Shown piece by piece: positions 9,122 to 18,593 of a DNA stretch of 64,000 bases (within the stretch, counting starts at the first letter, position 1; each line of letters starts with the position of its first letter). Source of the DNA: Fontibacillus phaseoli (GTDB lineage Bacteria > Bacillota > Bacilli > Paenibacillales > Paenibacillaceae); contig NZ_QPJW01000001.1 of the NCBI RefSeq assembly GCF_003337355.1, positions 744,001 through 808,000 on the forward strand, given 5' to 3'. The notes beneath the pieces were generated by a model. It worked only from the letters and a program-made list of their open reading frames with translations. It was not told the DNA's origin and ran no database searches. A program made the translations under genes and the position numbers.

Positions 9122-9979
9122 GTGTCAGCACCACTCATAAACGGCAAGCAAGTTTCGGAGGAAATTCGAGGAGCCCTGAAGGGGCAGGTTGAACTTTTGG
9201 TAAAGCAAGGACTAACGCCCGGGCTCGCCGTCGTTTTAGTTGGAGAAGATCCAGCCTCCCAGGTATATGTCCGGAACAAAGAGAAGGCGTGCCATGATCT
9301 AGGCTATTATTCGGAAGTACACCGCCTTCCGGATTCCACTTCCCAGGAAGATCTTTTGTCCCTGGTGGACAAGCTGAACCATCAGGACAATATTCACGGA
9401 ATTCTTGTGCAATTGCCTTTGCCGAAACATATTGAGGAGAAAGCCGTGATCGATGCGATTGCCGTTGAGAAAGACGTCGACGGTTTCCATCCGGTTAACG
9501 TGGGCAACCTCGTCATCGGCGACGACAGTCTGCTTCCATGTACGCCGGCTGGCGTTATCGAATTAATCAAGCGGACCGGCATTGAAATTGCCGGCAAGCA
9601 TGCGGTAGTGATCGGACGCAGCAATATCGTTGGCAAACCGGTATCTTTGCTTTTGCAGCGTGAGCACGCAACCGTTACGATGTGTCATTCGCGTACCGCC
9701 AACATGAAGGAATTGACCAAGCAGGCGGACATTCTGGTGGTGGCCATTGGACGTGCCAACTTCGTGGATGCTTCTTACGTGAAGCCGGGCGCGGTTATCA
9801 TCGATGTCGGCATGAATCGGCTGGATAACGGCAAACTGGCCGGGGACGTTGATTTCGAAAGCGTGAAGGAAGTTTCCGGCCCGATTACGCCGGTCCCTGG
9901 CGGCGTCGGACCGATGACAATCACGATGCTGATGCAAAACACGCTGATTGCAGCTAAACGACTGAGCGGCCTGGTTTAA
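9122..9979 (+). CDS. folD: Methylenetetrahydrofolate dehydrogenase/cyclohydrolase
   Basis: A 285-residue bifunctional enzyme of one-carbon metabolism that interconverts 5,10-methylene-THF and 10-formyl-THF with NADP. Signatures include YVRNKEKAC (about residues 50-58, containing the catalytic Lys), GILVQLPLP, the Rossmann loop [11 protein letters not shown] and the C-terminal [13 protein letters not shown]. The GTG start follows AAGGAGAGG. Length is normal. Confidence 0.97.
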   Translation: MSAPLINGKQVSEEIRGALKGQVELLVKQGLTPGLAVVLVGEDPASQVYVRNKEKACHDLGYYSEVHRLPDSTSQEDLLSLVDKLNHQDNIHGILVQLPLPKHIEEKAVIDAIAVEKDVDGFHPVNVGNLVIGDDSLLPCTPAGVIELIKRTGIEIAGKHAVVIGRSNIVGKPVSLLLQREHATVTMCHSRTANMKELTKQADILVVAIGRANFVDASYVKPGAVIIDVGMNRLDNGKLAGDVDFESVKEVSGPITPVPGGVGPMTITMLMQNTLIAAKRLSGLV

Positions 9980-10014
9980 GTCCGGCAGGCTGGAACGGAA
10001 AGGGGGGAAGCCCC

Positions 10015-11394
10015 ATGGAACAGAGTATTTTATCGATTAAAGAATTAAACCGGTATATCCGGATGAAGATGGAATCGGACACCTTATTATCCGAAGTATG
10101 GATTCGTGGCGAAATATCGAATTTCACGCATCATTCGAGCGGCCATATGTATTTTACACTGAAGGATGAGAGCAGCCGGATCAAGAGCATCATGTTTGCT
10201 TCCCATAACCAGCGTCTTCCGTTCATTCCGAAGGAAGGCGCCCGGGTCATTGCCCGCGGGAATGTGTCGGTCTATGAACGGGATGGACAATATCAGTTCT
10301 ATGCCACGCATATGCAACCGGACGGAATCGGCAGCTTATATCTGGCCTATGAACAGTTGAAAGGTAAATTGGAAGCGGAAGGCTTGTTCGCACCGGAACG
10401 AAAACGCGGGCTGCCGCGTTTTCCGCGCGTAATCGGTGTCGTTACATCGCCGACCGGAGCGGCGGTACGAGACATTTTAACGACGCTGCAGCGTCGTTAT
10501 CCGCAGGCTTCCGTGATCCTGTACCCGGTGTTGGTGCAGGGCAAAGGAGCGGCGGCATCCATCGTTAAGGCGATTAAGACGCTGAACGATATGGGCGAGG
10601 CCGACGTGTTGATCGTCGGCCGGGGCGGCGGTTCGCTCGAAGAGCTGTGGGCGTTCAACGAGGAACCGGTCGCGCGCGCAATTTACGAATCGGCGATCCC
10701 GGTCATTTCGGCCGTCGGCCATGAAACGGACTTTACGATCGCTGATTTCGTCGCCGATTTGCGCGCTGCCACGCCCACCGCCGCCGCGGAGCTCGCCGTG
10801 CCGCACACGGCCGAGCTGAAGGCGCAGCTGCGCCAGCGCGAGCAGGTGCTGCAGCAGGGCTTGCAGCACCGCCTGACGCAGGCGCGCGAACGGCTTCGCC
10901 GGCTCGGGCAGTCGCCGGCATTGCGGCAGCCGCAGCGGGCGCTGCTCCAGCACGCGGAGCGGCTGGATACGCTGAAGTCGCGGCTGCAGGCGCGGATGAT
11001 GTCCCGCAAGGAGTTGACGGATGCCCGGCATGACCGGCTGCATCAGCGATTGTTGCGGTACCATCCGCAGGAAGGGCTGCTCTTTGCCAAGCGGCGCCAG
11101 AGCGAGGGGGAGCGGCTGCTCCGCCAGGCGATGACCGCCCTGCTCAGAGAGAAGTCGCAAGAGCTGACGTATGGAATCCGGCAGCTCGATGCGCTTAGCC
11201 CCCTGAAGGTCATGGGACGGGGTTACAGTCTTGTCTACGACGAACAGGGCAAAAAGCTGATCAGATCGATGAATGATGTGGAACCGGGAGATATGGTGAA
11301 AGTAAAAATAACGGACGGGGAACTGGATTGCCAAGTTTGGGGCATTCGGAAAGGAGTGGATGACGATCATGGCGCAGGAACAACAGAGTCTTAA
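10015..11394 (+). CDS. xseA: Exodeoxyribonuclease VII large subunit
   Basis: A 459-residue catalytic subunit of exonuclease VII, which degrades single-stranded DNA. The N-terminal OB fold (about residues 5-110) is followed by the catalytic domain with GVVTSPTGAAVRDI, GRGGGSLEELWAFNEE and SAVGHETDFTIADFVADLRAATPT, then a long helical coiled-coil region. The stretch coding for residues around 255-330 is markedly richer in G+C than its surroundings (45 of 60 bases in 10801-10860), reflecting Arg/Ala/Leu/Gln-rich coiled coil. The end overlaps xseB. Confidence 0.96.
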   Translation: MEQSILSIKELNRYIRMKMESDTLLSEVWIRGEISNFTHHSSGHMYFTLKDESSRIKSIMFASHNQRLPFIPKEGARVIARGNVSVYERDGQYQFYATHMQPDGIGSLYLAYEQLKGKLEAEGLFAPERKRGLPRFPRVIGVVTSPTGAAVRDILTTLQRRYPQASVILYPVLVQGKGAAASIVKAIKTLNDMGEADVLIVGRGGGSLEELWAFNEEPVARAIYESAIPVISAVGHETDFTIADFVADLRAATPTAAAELAVPHTAELKAQLRQREQVLQQGLQHRLTQARERLRRLGQSPALRQPQRALLQHAERLDTLKSRLQARMMSRKELTDARHDRLHQRLLRYHPQEGLLFAKRRQSEGERLLRQAMTALLREKSQELTYGIRQLDALSPLKVMGRGYSLVYDEQGKKLIRSMNDVEPGDMVKVKITDGELDCQVWGIRKGVDDDHGAGTTES

Positions 11395-11626
11395 TTTTGA
11401 AGAGGCGATGAATCAACTCGAGGTTATCGTGTCCCAATTGGAACGGGGAGACGTGCCGCTGGAGCAGGCGATCGATCTGTTTCAAAAGGGGATGCAACTC
11501 TCCCAGCTTTGCAGCCAGAAGCTGTCGCAGGTAGAGCGGAAGATCGAGATGATCGTGGAAGCGGACGGGGAAATCGGAAAGAAACCGTTCAGTTCATTGG
11601 CAGAGGAGAGCGATACCCTTGGATAA
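11360..11626 (+). CDS. xseB: Exodeoxyribonuclease VII small subunit
   Basis: An 88-residue small subunit with the family core NFEEAMNQLEVIVSQLERGDVPLEQAIDLF (given here only as the family pattern at about residues 13-42). It binds the XseA coiled coil. Two starts are possible: ATG 11360, only 3 bases after AAGGAG (11351-11356), or ATG 11369, 12 bases after it. Either way the gene overlaps xseA and the next gene (by 8 bases), implying translational coupling. Confidence 0.95.
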   Translation: MTIMAQEQQSLNFEEAMNQLEVIVSQLERGDVPLEQAIDLFQKGMQLSQLCSQKLSQVERKIEMIVEADGEIGKKPFSSLAEESDTLG

Positions 11627-12521
11627 GCCTTCGATAAAGCCTTATATCGAGGAAATTTCCGGGCTCGTCGGTTCCAGCCTCGAAATCATCCTTCCGGACT
11701 TTTGGGAGGTGCCGGCCCGTTTAACGAAATCGATGAAATATTCACTGATGGCCGGAGGCAAGCGGCTGCGGCCGCTCCTTGTCATTGCCGCGGCGGAGTC
11801 GCTGGGCGCGAGCAAGGAGGCTGCGCTGCCCGTCGCCTGCGCCGTGGAAATGGTTCATACCTACTCGCTGATCCATGATGATTTGCCGGCGATGGACGAT
11901 GATGACTATCGTCGGGGGAAACTGACGAATCATAAGGTGTTTGGGGAAGCGATGGCGATTTTGGCGGGTGACGGATTGTTGACCCATGCATTTTACAGCA
12001 TCGTTCAAGCATCACGGCAACAGGGGGTTAGCGCCGATAACGTGCTTTCGATCATCGAGGAACTCGCCGTCTACGCCGGACCGTCAGGAATGGTCGGCGG
12101 TCAGGTTGCTGACATGGAAGGGGAACAGGGGTTAACCGGTTTGGAACAACTCCGATACATCCACCAGCATAAGACCGGCGATCTGATCGTGTTCTCACTC
12201 AAAGCCGGGGGACGGGTCGCCTCCGCTTCGGCTGCACAGCTGGCTGCGCTGGAAACTTACGGCCGTTGCATCGGCTTGGCTTTTCAGATCCAGGACGATA
12301 TTCTCGATCTGGTGGGAGATGAGGCTAAGCTCGGCAAGAAGACGCAGAGCGACGTCAAACAAGGCAAGGTTACCTATCCGTATTTCATCGGTTTGGAGGC
12401 GTCCCGCGCCGAGGTTGACCGGCTGACCTTGACCGCAAAGGAAGCGATAACGGACGGCAGCATTCCTAACCCGGGTAACCTGCTGGACATCGCAGATTAT
12501 TTGCTTCAAAGAGATCATTAA
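11619..12521 (+). CDS. ispA: Polyprenyl synthetase (farnesyl diphosphate synthase)
   Basis: A 300-residue trans-prenyl chain-elongating enzyme. Both aspartate motifs are visible: the first in HDDLPAMDDDDYRRG (about residues 85-99) and the second in QIQDDILDLVGD (about 223-234). It condenses IPP with DMAPP and GPP to give farnesyl diphosphate, feeding undecaprenyl and menaquinone synthesis. The TTG start at 11619 overlaps xseB by 8 bases and follows GAGGAGAG. It is directly upstream of dxs, the first step of the same isoprenoid pathway. A geranylgeranyl product cannot be excluded. Confidence 0.93.
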   Translation: MDKPSIKPYIEEISGLVGSSLEIILPDFWEVPARLTKSMKYSLMAGGKRLRPLLVIAAAESLGASKEAALPVACAVEMVHTYSLIHDDLPAMDDDDYRRGKLTNHKVFGEAMAILAGDGLLTHAFYSIVQASRQQGVSADNVLSIIEELAVYAGPSGMVGGQVADMEGEQGLTGLEQLRYIHQHKTGDLIVFSLKAGGRVASASAAQLAALETYGRCIGLAFQIQDDILDLVGDEAKLGKKTQSDVKQGKVTYPYFIGLEASRAEVDRLTLTAKEAITDGSIPNPGNLLDIADYLLQRDH

Positions 12522-12533
12522 GGCATGGTCAAT

Positions 12534-12562
12534 TTCGATATCACGGGCTCATGTGCTATAAT
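12534..12562 (+). promoter_or_regulatory. Promoter candidate for dxs, extended -10
   Basis: TGCTATAAT at 12554-12562 is an extended -10 box, with TTCGAT at 12534-12539 as a weak -35 after a 17-base spacer. It lies 75 bases before dxs and would allow expression independent of the upstream operon. Confidence 0.55.
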
Positions 12563-12636
12563 ATAAGTTATTATCAATAAGTTCATGTCTGAATGATCAT
12601 CCTAGAGAAATCCATGAAGGAAAGCGGGGAATTTGG

Positions 12637-14544
12637 GTGCTGCTTTCACAAATTAAAGGGCCTGGCGATTTAAAGTCATGTTCCATTGAGGAATTGACTC
12701 CGCTTGCTGCCGAAATTCGCCAGTTTTTAATTGAAAAGCTATCCGTTACGGGCGGACATTTAGCATCCAACCTGGGTGTGGTAGAGTTGACCATGGCTCT
12801 GCATTATTGCTATAACAGCCCGCAGGATAAATTTATTTTTGATGTAGGCCATCAGGCGTATGTCCACAAAATACTGACCGGCCGGATGGACCGGTTCGAT
12901 ACGCTGCGCAAGCAGAACGGTCTATGCGGCTTTGTGAAACGTTGCGAAAGCGATCATGACGTTTGGGAAGCGGGGCATAGCAGTACTTCGCTGTCCGCGG
13001 CTATGGGGATGGCGTTGGCCCGCGACCTTAAAGGCGAGCATCACAAGGTTGTGGCCATTATCGGGGATGGTGCCTTGACGGGCGGAATGGCCTTTGAGGC
13101 GCTGAACCATATCGGTCATGAAAAGAAAGACTTGATGGTGATTTTGAACGATAACGAAATGTCCATTGCCCCCAATGTCGGTGCGATGCATAATTATTTA
13201 ACTAAAATCCGTTCCGACCGCAATTATTTGCGGGCCAAAGACGAAGTGGAGCAACTGCTGAAGAAAATTCCGGCAATCGGGGGCAAGCTGGCCAAAACGG
13301 CGGAAAGAGTGAAGGACAGTCTTAAGTATTTGATGGTTTCCGGGGTATTGTTCGAAGAACTCGGATTCAAGTATTTGGGCCCGGTGGACGGTCACGATCT
13401 CCCCGGACTCATCGATTCGTTCAATCAGGCCAACAACGTTTCCGGCCCGGTCCTTGTCCATGTGCTGACTACGAAGGGGAAAGGCTATACGCCAGCGGAA
13501 GAGGATTCTTACAAATGGCATGGCATCACTCCATATAAAATCGAATCGGGCCAAGTCCTAAAAGCGGTTGGAAACCCGATGTACACCGATGTATTCGGGC
13601 AGACGCTGATCGAGCTGGCCGAACAGGACGAGCGGATCGTCGCCGTTACTCCGGCCATGCCCGGGGGGTCCGGATTGGTTAAGTTCGCACAGCGTTTCCC
13701 GGAGCGCATGATCGATGTCGGTATCGCCGAGCAGCATGCGGCCACGATGTGCGCCGCGCTTGCGATGGAAGGGATGAAGCCGGTGTTTGCCGTGTATTCG
13801 ACCTTCATGCAGCGCGCATATGATCAGATCGTGCATGATATTTGCCGTCATAACGCGAACGTCATGTTCGCCATTGACCGGGCGGGATTTGTCGGTGCCG
13901 ATGGGGAAACGCATCAGGGCGTGTTCGATATCGCGTTTCTGCGCCATATTCCGAATATTGTGCTTATGATGCCGAAGGACGAAAATGAACTGCGCCATAT
14001 GATGAAGACCGCGCTGGACTACAACGACGGCCCGATTGCTTACCGCTATCCTCGGGTCAATGTGCCGGGCGTTCCGATGGATGAGAAACTGGTACCGATT
14101 CCGATCGGCAGTTGGGAAATGCTGCGCGAAGGGGAAGGTCCTGTCATTATGGCCGTCGGGCCGATGATTCAGGTGGCTGAGGAAGCAGTAGAGACGCTGA
14201 AACGTGAAGGTATTCAGGCAACGGTAGTGAATGCACGGTTCCTGAAGCCGCTAGACGAGGGCATGCTGCTTAGCCTGGCGCAAAGCGGCAGCAAGATGAT
14301 TGTTCTGGAGGAAGCTTCGCAAGCAGGAAGCCTCGGAAGCGCAGTGCTGGAATTTTATGCGGATCACGGGCTTTCCGGCCTGGATATTTCTCTTATGGGC
14401 GTTCCGGACCGTTTCATCGAGCATGGAAGCATCAAGGAACAACTACAGGAAGTCGGACTAACGGCTGATGCGGTGGTCCGCGAAGTGCAGCAATTTCGCT
14501 CTGGCCAGCAGTTTGCATTCGGCAAGAAGGTCAAGCCTTCCTAA
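12637..14544 (+). CDS. dxs: 1-deoxy-D-xylulose-5-phosphate synthase
   Basis: A 635-residue thiamine-diphosphate enzyme that makes DXP from pyruvate and glyceraldehyde-3-phosphate, the entry to the MEP isoprenoid pathway. Signatures are the TPP motif beginning [15 protein letters not shown] (about residues 148-162), the catalytic Glu in DVGIAEQHA (about 366-374) and the transketolase C-terminal domain. The GTG start at 12637 has only a weak purine-rich leader. It follows ispA and precedes tlyA, the order seen in Bacillus. Confidence 0.97.
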   Translation: MLLSQIKGPGDLKSCSIEELTPLAAEIRQFLIEKLSVTGGHLASNLGVVELTMALHYCYNSPQDKFIFDVGHQAYVHKILTGRMDRFDTLRKQNGLCGFVKRCESDHDVWEAGHSSTSLSAAMGMALARDLKGEHHKVVAIIGDGALTGGMAFEALNHIGHEKKDLMVILNDNEMSIAPNVGAMHNYLTKIRSDRNYLRAKDEVEQLLKKIPAIGGKLAKTAERVKDSLKYLMVSGVLFEELGFKYLGPVDGHDLPGLIDSFNQANNVSGPVLVHVLTTKGKGYTPAEEDSYKWHGITPYKIESGQVLKAVGNPMYTDVFGQTLIELAEQDERIVAVTPAMPGGSGLVKFAQRFPERMIDVGIAEQHAATMCAALAMEGMKPVFAVYSTFMQRAYDQIVHDICRHNANVMFAIDRAGFVGADGETHQGVFDIAFLRHIPNIVLMMPKDENELRHMMKTALDYNDGPIAYRYPRVNVPGVPMDEKLVPIPIGSWEMLREGEGPVIMAVGPMIQVAEEAVETLKREGIQATVVNARFLKPLDEGMLLSLAQSGSKMIVLEEASQAGSLGSAVLEFYADHGLSGLDISLMGVPDRFIEHGSIKEQLQEVGLTADAVVREVQQFRSGQQFAFGKKVKPS

Positions 14545-14592
14545 ATATCGACAACAATAGGATTAAAGATTTTAAAATAGGGAGGGTGCAAG

Positions 14593-14622
14593 CTCGCTGA
14601 CGGACTCCCGTCCGCGAGTTTC
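14593..14622 (+). other. Hairpin in the dxs-tlyA gap
   Basis: CTCGCTGACGG (14593-14603) pairs with CCGTCCGCGAG (14608-14618) with one mismatch and a 4-base loop. The following bases are T/C-rich but not a T run. It could be a weak attenuator or an RNA-processing site. Confidence 0.4.
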
Positions 14623-14652
14623 TCCTTTCACCGGGAAAGTCAGGAGAATCTC

Positions 14653-15501
14653 ATGTCAGTATCCAAAGAACGTATTGATGTCCTGCTTGTCGAGCAGGGT
14701 TTTTTTGACAGCAGGGAAAAAGCGAAGGCGGCCATTATGGCCGGCCTTGTACTCAGCGGGACGGAGAGGATCGAGAAAGCAGGGACCAAAGTGTCGCGGG
14801 AAATTCCGCTTACCGTGAAGGGAGCAGTGCATCCCTATGTGAGCCGAGGCGGATTGAAGCTGGAAAAGGCGCTCAAAACATTCGGCATCGATCTGCACGG
14901 AAGAACCATGCTGGATATCGGCTCTTCCACCGGAGGCTTTACGGATTGCGCCCTCCAAAATGGAGCGCGCTATGTCTATGCCATCGATGTAGGCTATAAT
15001 CAACTGGACTGGTCCCTTAGAAATGATGAACGCGTAAATGTTAAAGAGCGGACCAATTTCCGCTACATGACACCGGCCGATCTGGACGGACCGGTTCCGG
15101 ACTTCGCCAGTATCGATGTTTCGTTTATTTCGTTGAAAATCATTTTGCCTCCCTTACTTGATCTGTTGAAACGTCCGGCCGATATCGCGGCTCTCATTAA
15201 GCCGCAGTTTGAAGCGGGGCGCGAGAAAGTAGGGAAATCCGGGGTTGTACGCGATTCCAAGGTACATCAGGAAGTGTTACAGACGGTACTTAATTTTGCA
15301 AGGGAGCTTGGCTTTAGCATTAAAGGACTTACTTTTTCCCCCATCACCGGCGGAGAGGGGAATATTGAGTTCTTGGTGCACTTTGGCCTGTCCGAGGTTG
15401 ATGAAGGACTAAGTGATGCGAAGCAGGAACAAATCGGTCAAATGGCCCGCCGGGTCATTGAGGAAGCGACCCAGACTTTTCATGTAAACCCGTCGAAATG
15501 A
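14653..15501 (+). CDS. tlyA: TlyA family rRNA 2'-O-methyltransferase / S4-domain protein
   Basis: A 282-residue protein with an N-terminal S4 RNA-binding domain (about residues 4-65) and an FtsJ-like Rossmann methyltransferase domain whose SAM motif is MLDIGSSTGGFTDCAL (about 90-105). The family (YqxC in Bacillus) methylates ribose in 16S/23S rRNA in mycobacteria; the substrate here is not proven. GTCAGGAGAATCTC precedes the ATG. The stop codon lies inside the downstream terminator hairpin. Confidence 0.92.
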   Translation: MSVSKERIDVLLVEQGFFDSREKAKAAIMAGLVLSGTERIEKAGTKVSREIPLTVKGAVHPYVSRGGLKLEKALKTFGIDLHGRTMLDIGSSTGGFTDCALQNGARYVYAIDVGYNQLDWSLRNDERVNVKERTNFRYMTPADLDGPVPDFASIDVSFISLKIILPPLLDLLKRPADIAALIKPQFEAGREKVGKSGVVRDSKVHQEVLQTVLNFARELGFSIKGLTFSPITGGEGNIEFLVHFGLSEVDEGLSDAKQEQIGQMARRVIEEATQTFHVNPSK

Positions 15502-15511
15502 CGGGTTTTTA
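15487..15511 (+). terminator. Terminator overlapping the end of tlyA
   Basis: AACCCGTC (15487-15494) and GACGGGTT (15500-15507) form a perfect 8-base stem followed by T residues. The last four codons and the stop of tlyA are part of the hairpin. Confidence 0.8.
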
Positions 15512-15521
15512 ATTTGTCATC

Positions 15522-15550
15522 TTGCCAAGAGAACAAACGTTCCCTATAAT
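15522..15550 (+). promoter_or_regulatory. Promoter with LexA (SOS) box in the spacer
   Basis: TTGCCA (15522-15527) and TATAAT (15545-15550) are separated by 17 bases. Inside the spacer, GAACAAACGTTC (15531-15542) matches the Gram-positive LexA box core GAACNNNNGTTC, with purine-rich left and pyrimidine at the right inner position as in the fuller CGAACRNRYGTTYG consensus; only the outermost C and G differ. A repressor bound there would block RNA polymerase. It drives the 166-residue unknown gene, ahrC and recN. Confidence 0.75.
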
Positions 15551-15657
15551 GAAAATAACTCAAAATCATGAATTTCAGGAACCTCAACTTAAAATGACTC
15601 CGAGTGACAGGAGCTGAGGAGATCTTCGTCGAATATGTCTTTTGAGGTGATTTTCGT

Positions 15658-16158
15658 ATGGGGGAATATTCCGACAGTCTGCTGATGGCGGTTATTGCCG
15701 GAGTGGCGCTTTATCTCGGATACCGAGGTTTTCGTTCCTGGGTACGTAAGCCGTTTACGTTGAGATCCGGCATCGGATTCGAGATGAACGAGGAAATATT
15801 GGAGCATCCCGCCGTAGATTTGCTGGAAGCGGCCGGCTATGAAGTGGTTAGCGACAAGCTGAAGGTACCGCTTGCTTTTAAAGTGGATCACCAGATTTTG
15901 CACAGCCGGTTGTTTATCGACTACATCGCGGTCAAGGCTGGGGAATTCTATCTGGTAAGAACGGCGCGTGAACGGTTGCCCATCGAGTGGACAGGCAGCG
16001 GTCTGAGGAAAGATCTTTTGCCTTATTTGCTTCTGTATCCTGAGTGTGCAGGATTACTGTATTTGGACATAGAGCAGGGTACCCTCAAAGAAATTGCCTT
16101 AACGACGGATGAAGATGAAGACGAATCAGCCCGTGAGGGGACATGGAGGACGTTATGA
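15658..16158 (+). CDS. Membrane-anchored protein of unknown function, SOS-linked
   Basis: A 166-residue protein that I do not recognise by name. Residues about 7-25 are one membrane helix; the rest is soluble with an acidic C-terminal tail rich in Asp and Glu. The middle part (about residues 80-135) alternates strands and helices, with [21 protein letters not shown] resembling in shape the core of PD-(D/E)XK nuclease-fold domains. The expected E-x-K pair is not present, so it would be an inactive version if the fold is right; this is inference. It overlaps ahrC by ATGA and is the first gene behind the LexA-box promoter. Confidence 0.75.
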   Translation: MGEYSDSLLMAVIAGVALYLGYRGFRSWVRKPFTLRSGIGFEMNEEILEHPAVDLLEAAGYEVVSDKLKVPLAFKVDHQILHSRLFIDYIAVKAGEFYLVRTARERLPIEWTGSGLRKDLLPYLLLYPECAGLLYLDIEQGTLKEIALTTDEDEDESAREGTWRTL

Positions 16159-16604
16159 AGGGTCAAAGACATATTAAAATACGCGAGATTATTACAAATC
16201 AGGAAATCGAAACGCAGGACGATCTGGTCGAAGCTCTGAGAAGGGCTGGTTTTCAAGTAACGCAGGCCACGGTATCGCGGGATATCAAGGAGCTCATGCT
16301 GATCAAGGTGCCGATGGACGACGGCAGATACAAATATTCCATGCCGACCGCTCAGCGCTATAATCCTGTTCAGAAGCTTCAGCGGGCGTTGGTGGACAGC
16401 TTTGTCCATATCGATCACACCGGCAACTTGGTCGTTGTGAAATGTCTGCCGGGCACAGCCAATTCGGTAGCCGTATTGATTGACAATATGGAGTGGCCCG
16501 ACTTGCTTGGAACGATCTGCGGCGATGATACGATTCTGATGATTTGCCGGAACGAAGAATACAGCCGGTTTATAATTGATCAAATTATGGGTTTCATCTC
16601 TTAA
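16155..16604 (+). CDS. ahrC: Arginine repressor
   Basis: A 149-residue ArgR/AhrC family regulator. The N-terminal winged helix contains [11 protein letters not shown] (about residues 38-48) and the C-terminal arginine-binding, hexamer-forming domain ends with [14 protein letters not shown]. It represses arginine synthesis and activates catabolism in Bacillus. The ATG at 16155 has GGAGG at 16145-16149 and overlaps the upstream stop; an ATG at 16143 overlaps that ribosome site. It precedes recN as in B. subtilis. Confidence 0.95.
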   Translation: MKGQRHIKIREIITNQEIETQDDLVEALRRAGFQVTQATVSRDIKELMLIKVPMDDGRYKYSMPTAQRYNPVQKLQRALVDSFVHIDHTGNLVVVKCLPGTANSVAVLIDNMEWPDLLGTICGDDTILMICRNEEYSRFIIDQIMGFIS

Positions 16605-16676
16605 AATGAGGTTGATTTTTTCTGTAAAGCAATAATATTGATTCCTTATTTTTGCTCTCGAAGGGAGTGCAGAACG

Positions 16677-18401
16677 TTGCTTGTCCATTTATCGATTCGT
16701 AATTTGGCTGTGGTTGAAGCGGTGGACCTTACTTTCCATCAAGGGTTTCACGTACTGACCGGGGAGACGGGGGCCGGTAAATCCATCATCATCGATGCGC
16801 TGGGTCTGATTGCTGGGGGGCGCGGCTCTGCTGATTTAATCCGTTATGGCTGCGACAGGGCGGAAATGGAAGCCTCCTTTGATCTGCCGGAGGCACATTC
16901 GGTATGGGCCGTGCTGGCAGGATTCGGCATCGGCGGCGATCCTTCCGAGGCACTGATCATTCGGCGCGAAATCAGCGTGCAGGGTAAAAGCACGGCCAGA
17001 ATCAATGGACAGCTTGTGAATTTGACGATGCTGCGTGAGATCGGGGAAAGTCTGATTAATTTGCACGGACAACATGAGCACCAGACGCTGCTTCGTCCCG
17101 AACGCCATCTGGAATTACTTGACGCTTACGGCGGTCATGAAATCGCAACCGTTAAAGGAGATTATCAAGAGACGTATGCGAGTTTTATTAAAGTGAACAA
17201 AGAATGGAACGACCTGCGCAGTACAAATCAGCAAGCATTGCAAATGCTGGATTTGTACCGGTTTCAACTGGAGGAGATTTCTGCTGCAAGTTTAATACCG
17301 GGAGAAGATGAATTGCTTGGCGAAGAAAAGGTCAGACTATCCCATAGCGAGAAAATGATGGATTCCATTTCGAAGGCTTATGAGCTGCTTTACGGATCCC
17401 AAGGTCTTGAGGCGGTGGCCAAGGCCATATCCCGCTTGAACGAGGTGGCTGCTTTTGACAGCAAGCATGTTAATCCATTGCTTGAACAGTTACAGTCGGC
17501 TTATTACCAATTGGAGGATGCTTCTTTCGGTTTAAGATCGTACCGCGAGAACATTGAATTCAACCCGGAACGGCTCGATGAAGTGGAGGACCGCTTGGAT
17601 CTGATTGCCACTTTACGGCGGAAATACGGGGATAGTGTTGAAGGTATTTTGGAATACTACGATAAAATCTCCAAAGAAACGGATACACTTGAAAATAAAG
17701 ACGAGCTTTTGGAGCAGTTGCATGCCCGCCGGGAACAATTGCTGTCAGTTCTGATGGACAAGGCCGTCAATCTAAGTCAGGTTCGCCGCAGAAAAGCCGA
17801 AGAATTGGCCGGACAAATCGAAAATGAGCTTAAGGATTTGCAAATGGGCAGGACTTCGCTTCAGGTAAAGCTTTCTTGGAATGAAGATCCTCACGGCCTG
17901 GATTGGGAAGGGACTAAAATTCGGCCGGGCAAACAAGGCATCGATAATGCCGAGTTTCTGATTTCACCAAATCCTGGTGAACCGCTCCGCCCGCTCAGCA
18001 AAATTGCATCAGGCGGCGAGCTGTCGCGGATCATGCTTGCCCTCAAGAGTATTTTTGCAAGGCATGACGAGGTAGCGGTGCTTATTTTTGACGAAGTGGA
18101 TACCGGCGTCAGTGGACGCGCTGCCCAGTCGATCGCCGAAAAGTTGTACCGATTGTCGCAGACCTGTCAGGTCTTTTCCATAACACATCTGCCTCAAGTG
18201 GCTTGCATGGCGGACCAGCAGTATCTGATCGAAAAGGTGGTCGCAGACGGCCGGACGATGACCCGAGTGGAAGAACTTAGCGAAGGTGAACGTGTAACGG
18301 AGCTTGCCCGAATGTTGGGCGGTGTGGAAATTACAGAAAAGACGAAACACCATGCCCAGGAAATGCTTAATCTGGCCAAAGCTCAGAAGGATTCGTTTTA
18401 A
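16677..18401 (+). CDS. recN: DNA repair protein RecN
   Basis: A 574-residue SMC-like ATPase that acts early in double-strand break repair by binding DNA ends. Walker A is GETGAGKS (residues 29-36), followed by a long coiled coil. The C-terminal signature is SGGELSRIMLALK, and Walker B is VLIFDEVDTGVSG. The TTG start at 16677 follows AAGGGAG at 16661-16667; upstream codons in frame from 16638 lack support. The likely shared SOS promoter at 15522-15550 fits LexA control of recN known in other bacteria. Confidence 0.95.
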   Translation: MLVHLSIRNLAVVEAVDLTFHQGFHVLTGETGAGKSIIIDALGLIAGGRGSADLIRYGCDRAEMEASFDLPEAHSVWAVLAGFGIGGDPSEALIIRREISVQGKSTARINGQLVNLTMLREIGESLINLHGQHEHQTLLRPERHLELLDAYGGHEIATVKGDYQETYASFIKVNKEWNDLRSTNQQALQMLDLYRFQLEEISAASLIPGEDELLGEEKVRLSHSEKMMDSISKAYELLYGSQGLEAVAKAISRLNEVAAFDSKHVNPLLEQLQSAYYQLEDASFGLRSYRENIEFNPERLDEVEDRLDLIATLRRKYGDSVEGILEYYDKISKETDTLENKDELLEQLHARREQLLSVLMDKAVNLSQVRRRKAEELAGQIENELKDLQMGRTSLQVKLSWNEDPHGLDWEGTKIRPGKQGIDNAEFLISPNPGEPLRPLSKIASGGELSRIMLALKSIFARHDEVAVLIFDEVDTGVSGRAAQSIAEKLYRLSQTCQVFSITHLPQVACMADQQYLIEKVVADGRTMTRVEELSEGERVTELARMLGGVEITEKTKHHAQEMLNLAKAQKDSF

Positions 18402-18593
18402 TTGTGGACTTTAGTTGAAATGTCTCGCTGCAAGAGCTCCCATGGAAATCAAAAAATGTTTTTTTAACAATCACTTTGTTGGCCGGGACAATGATTGACA
18501 GTAATAAAAGGCCTGACCCGGGGTATCTTATAGGTACGCAATTGGCGACCACCTTTTCGTCAAGCGAAAGAAGCTAAGGGAGCGTGACAGCCA

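Noticed and set aside
10477-11370. Long 297-codon frame on the minus strand within xseA
   Set aside because: It is a shadow of the G+C-rich xseA coding sequence; xseA shows clear family motifs and this frame does not.
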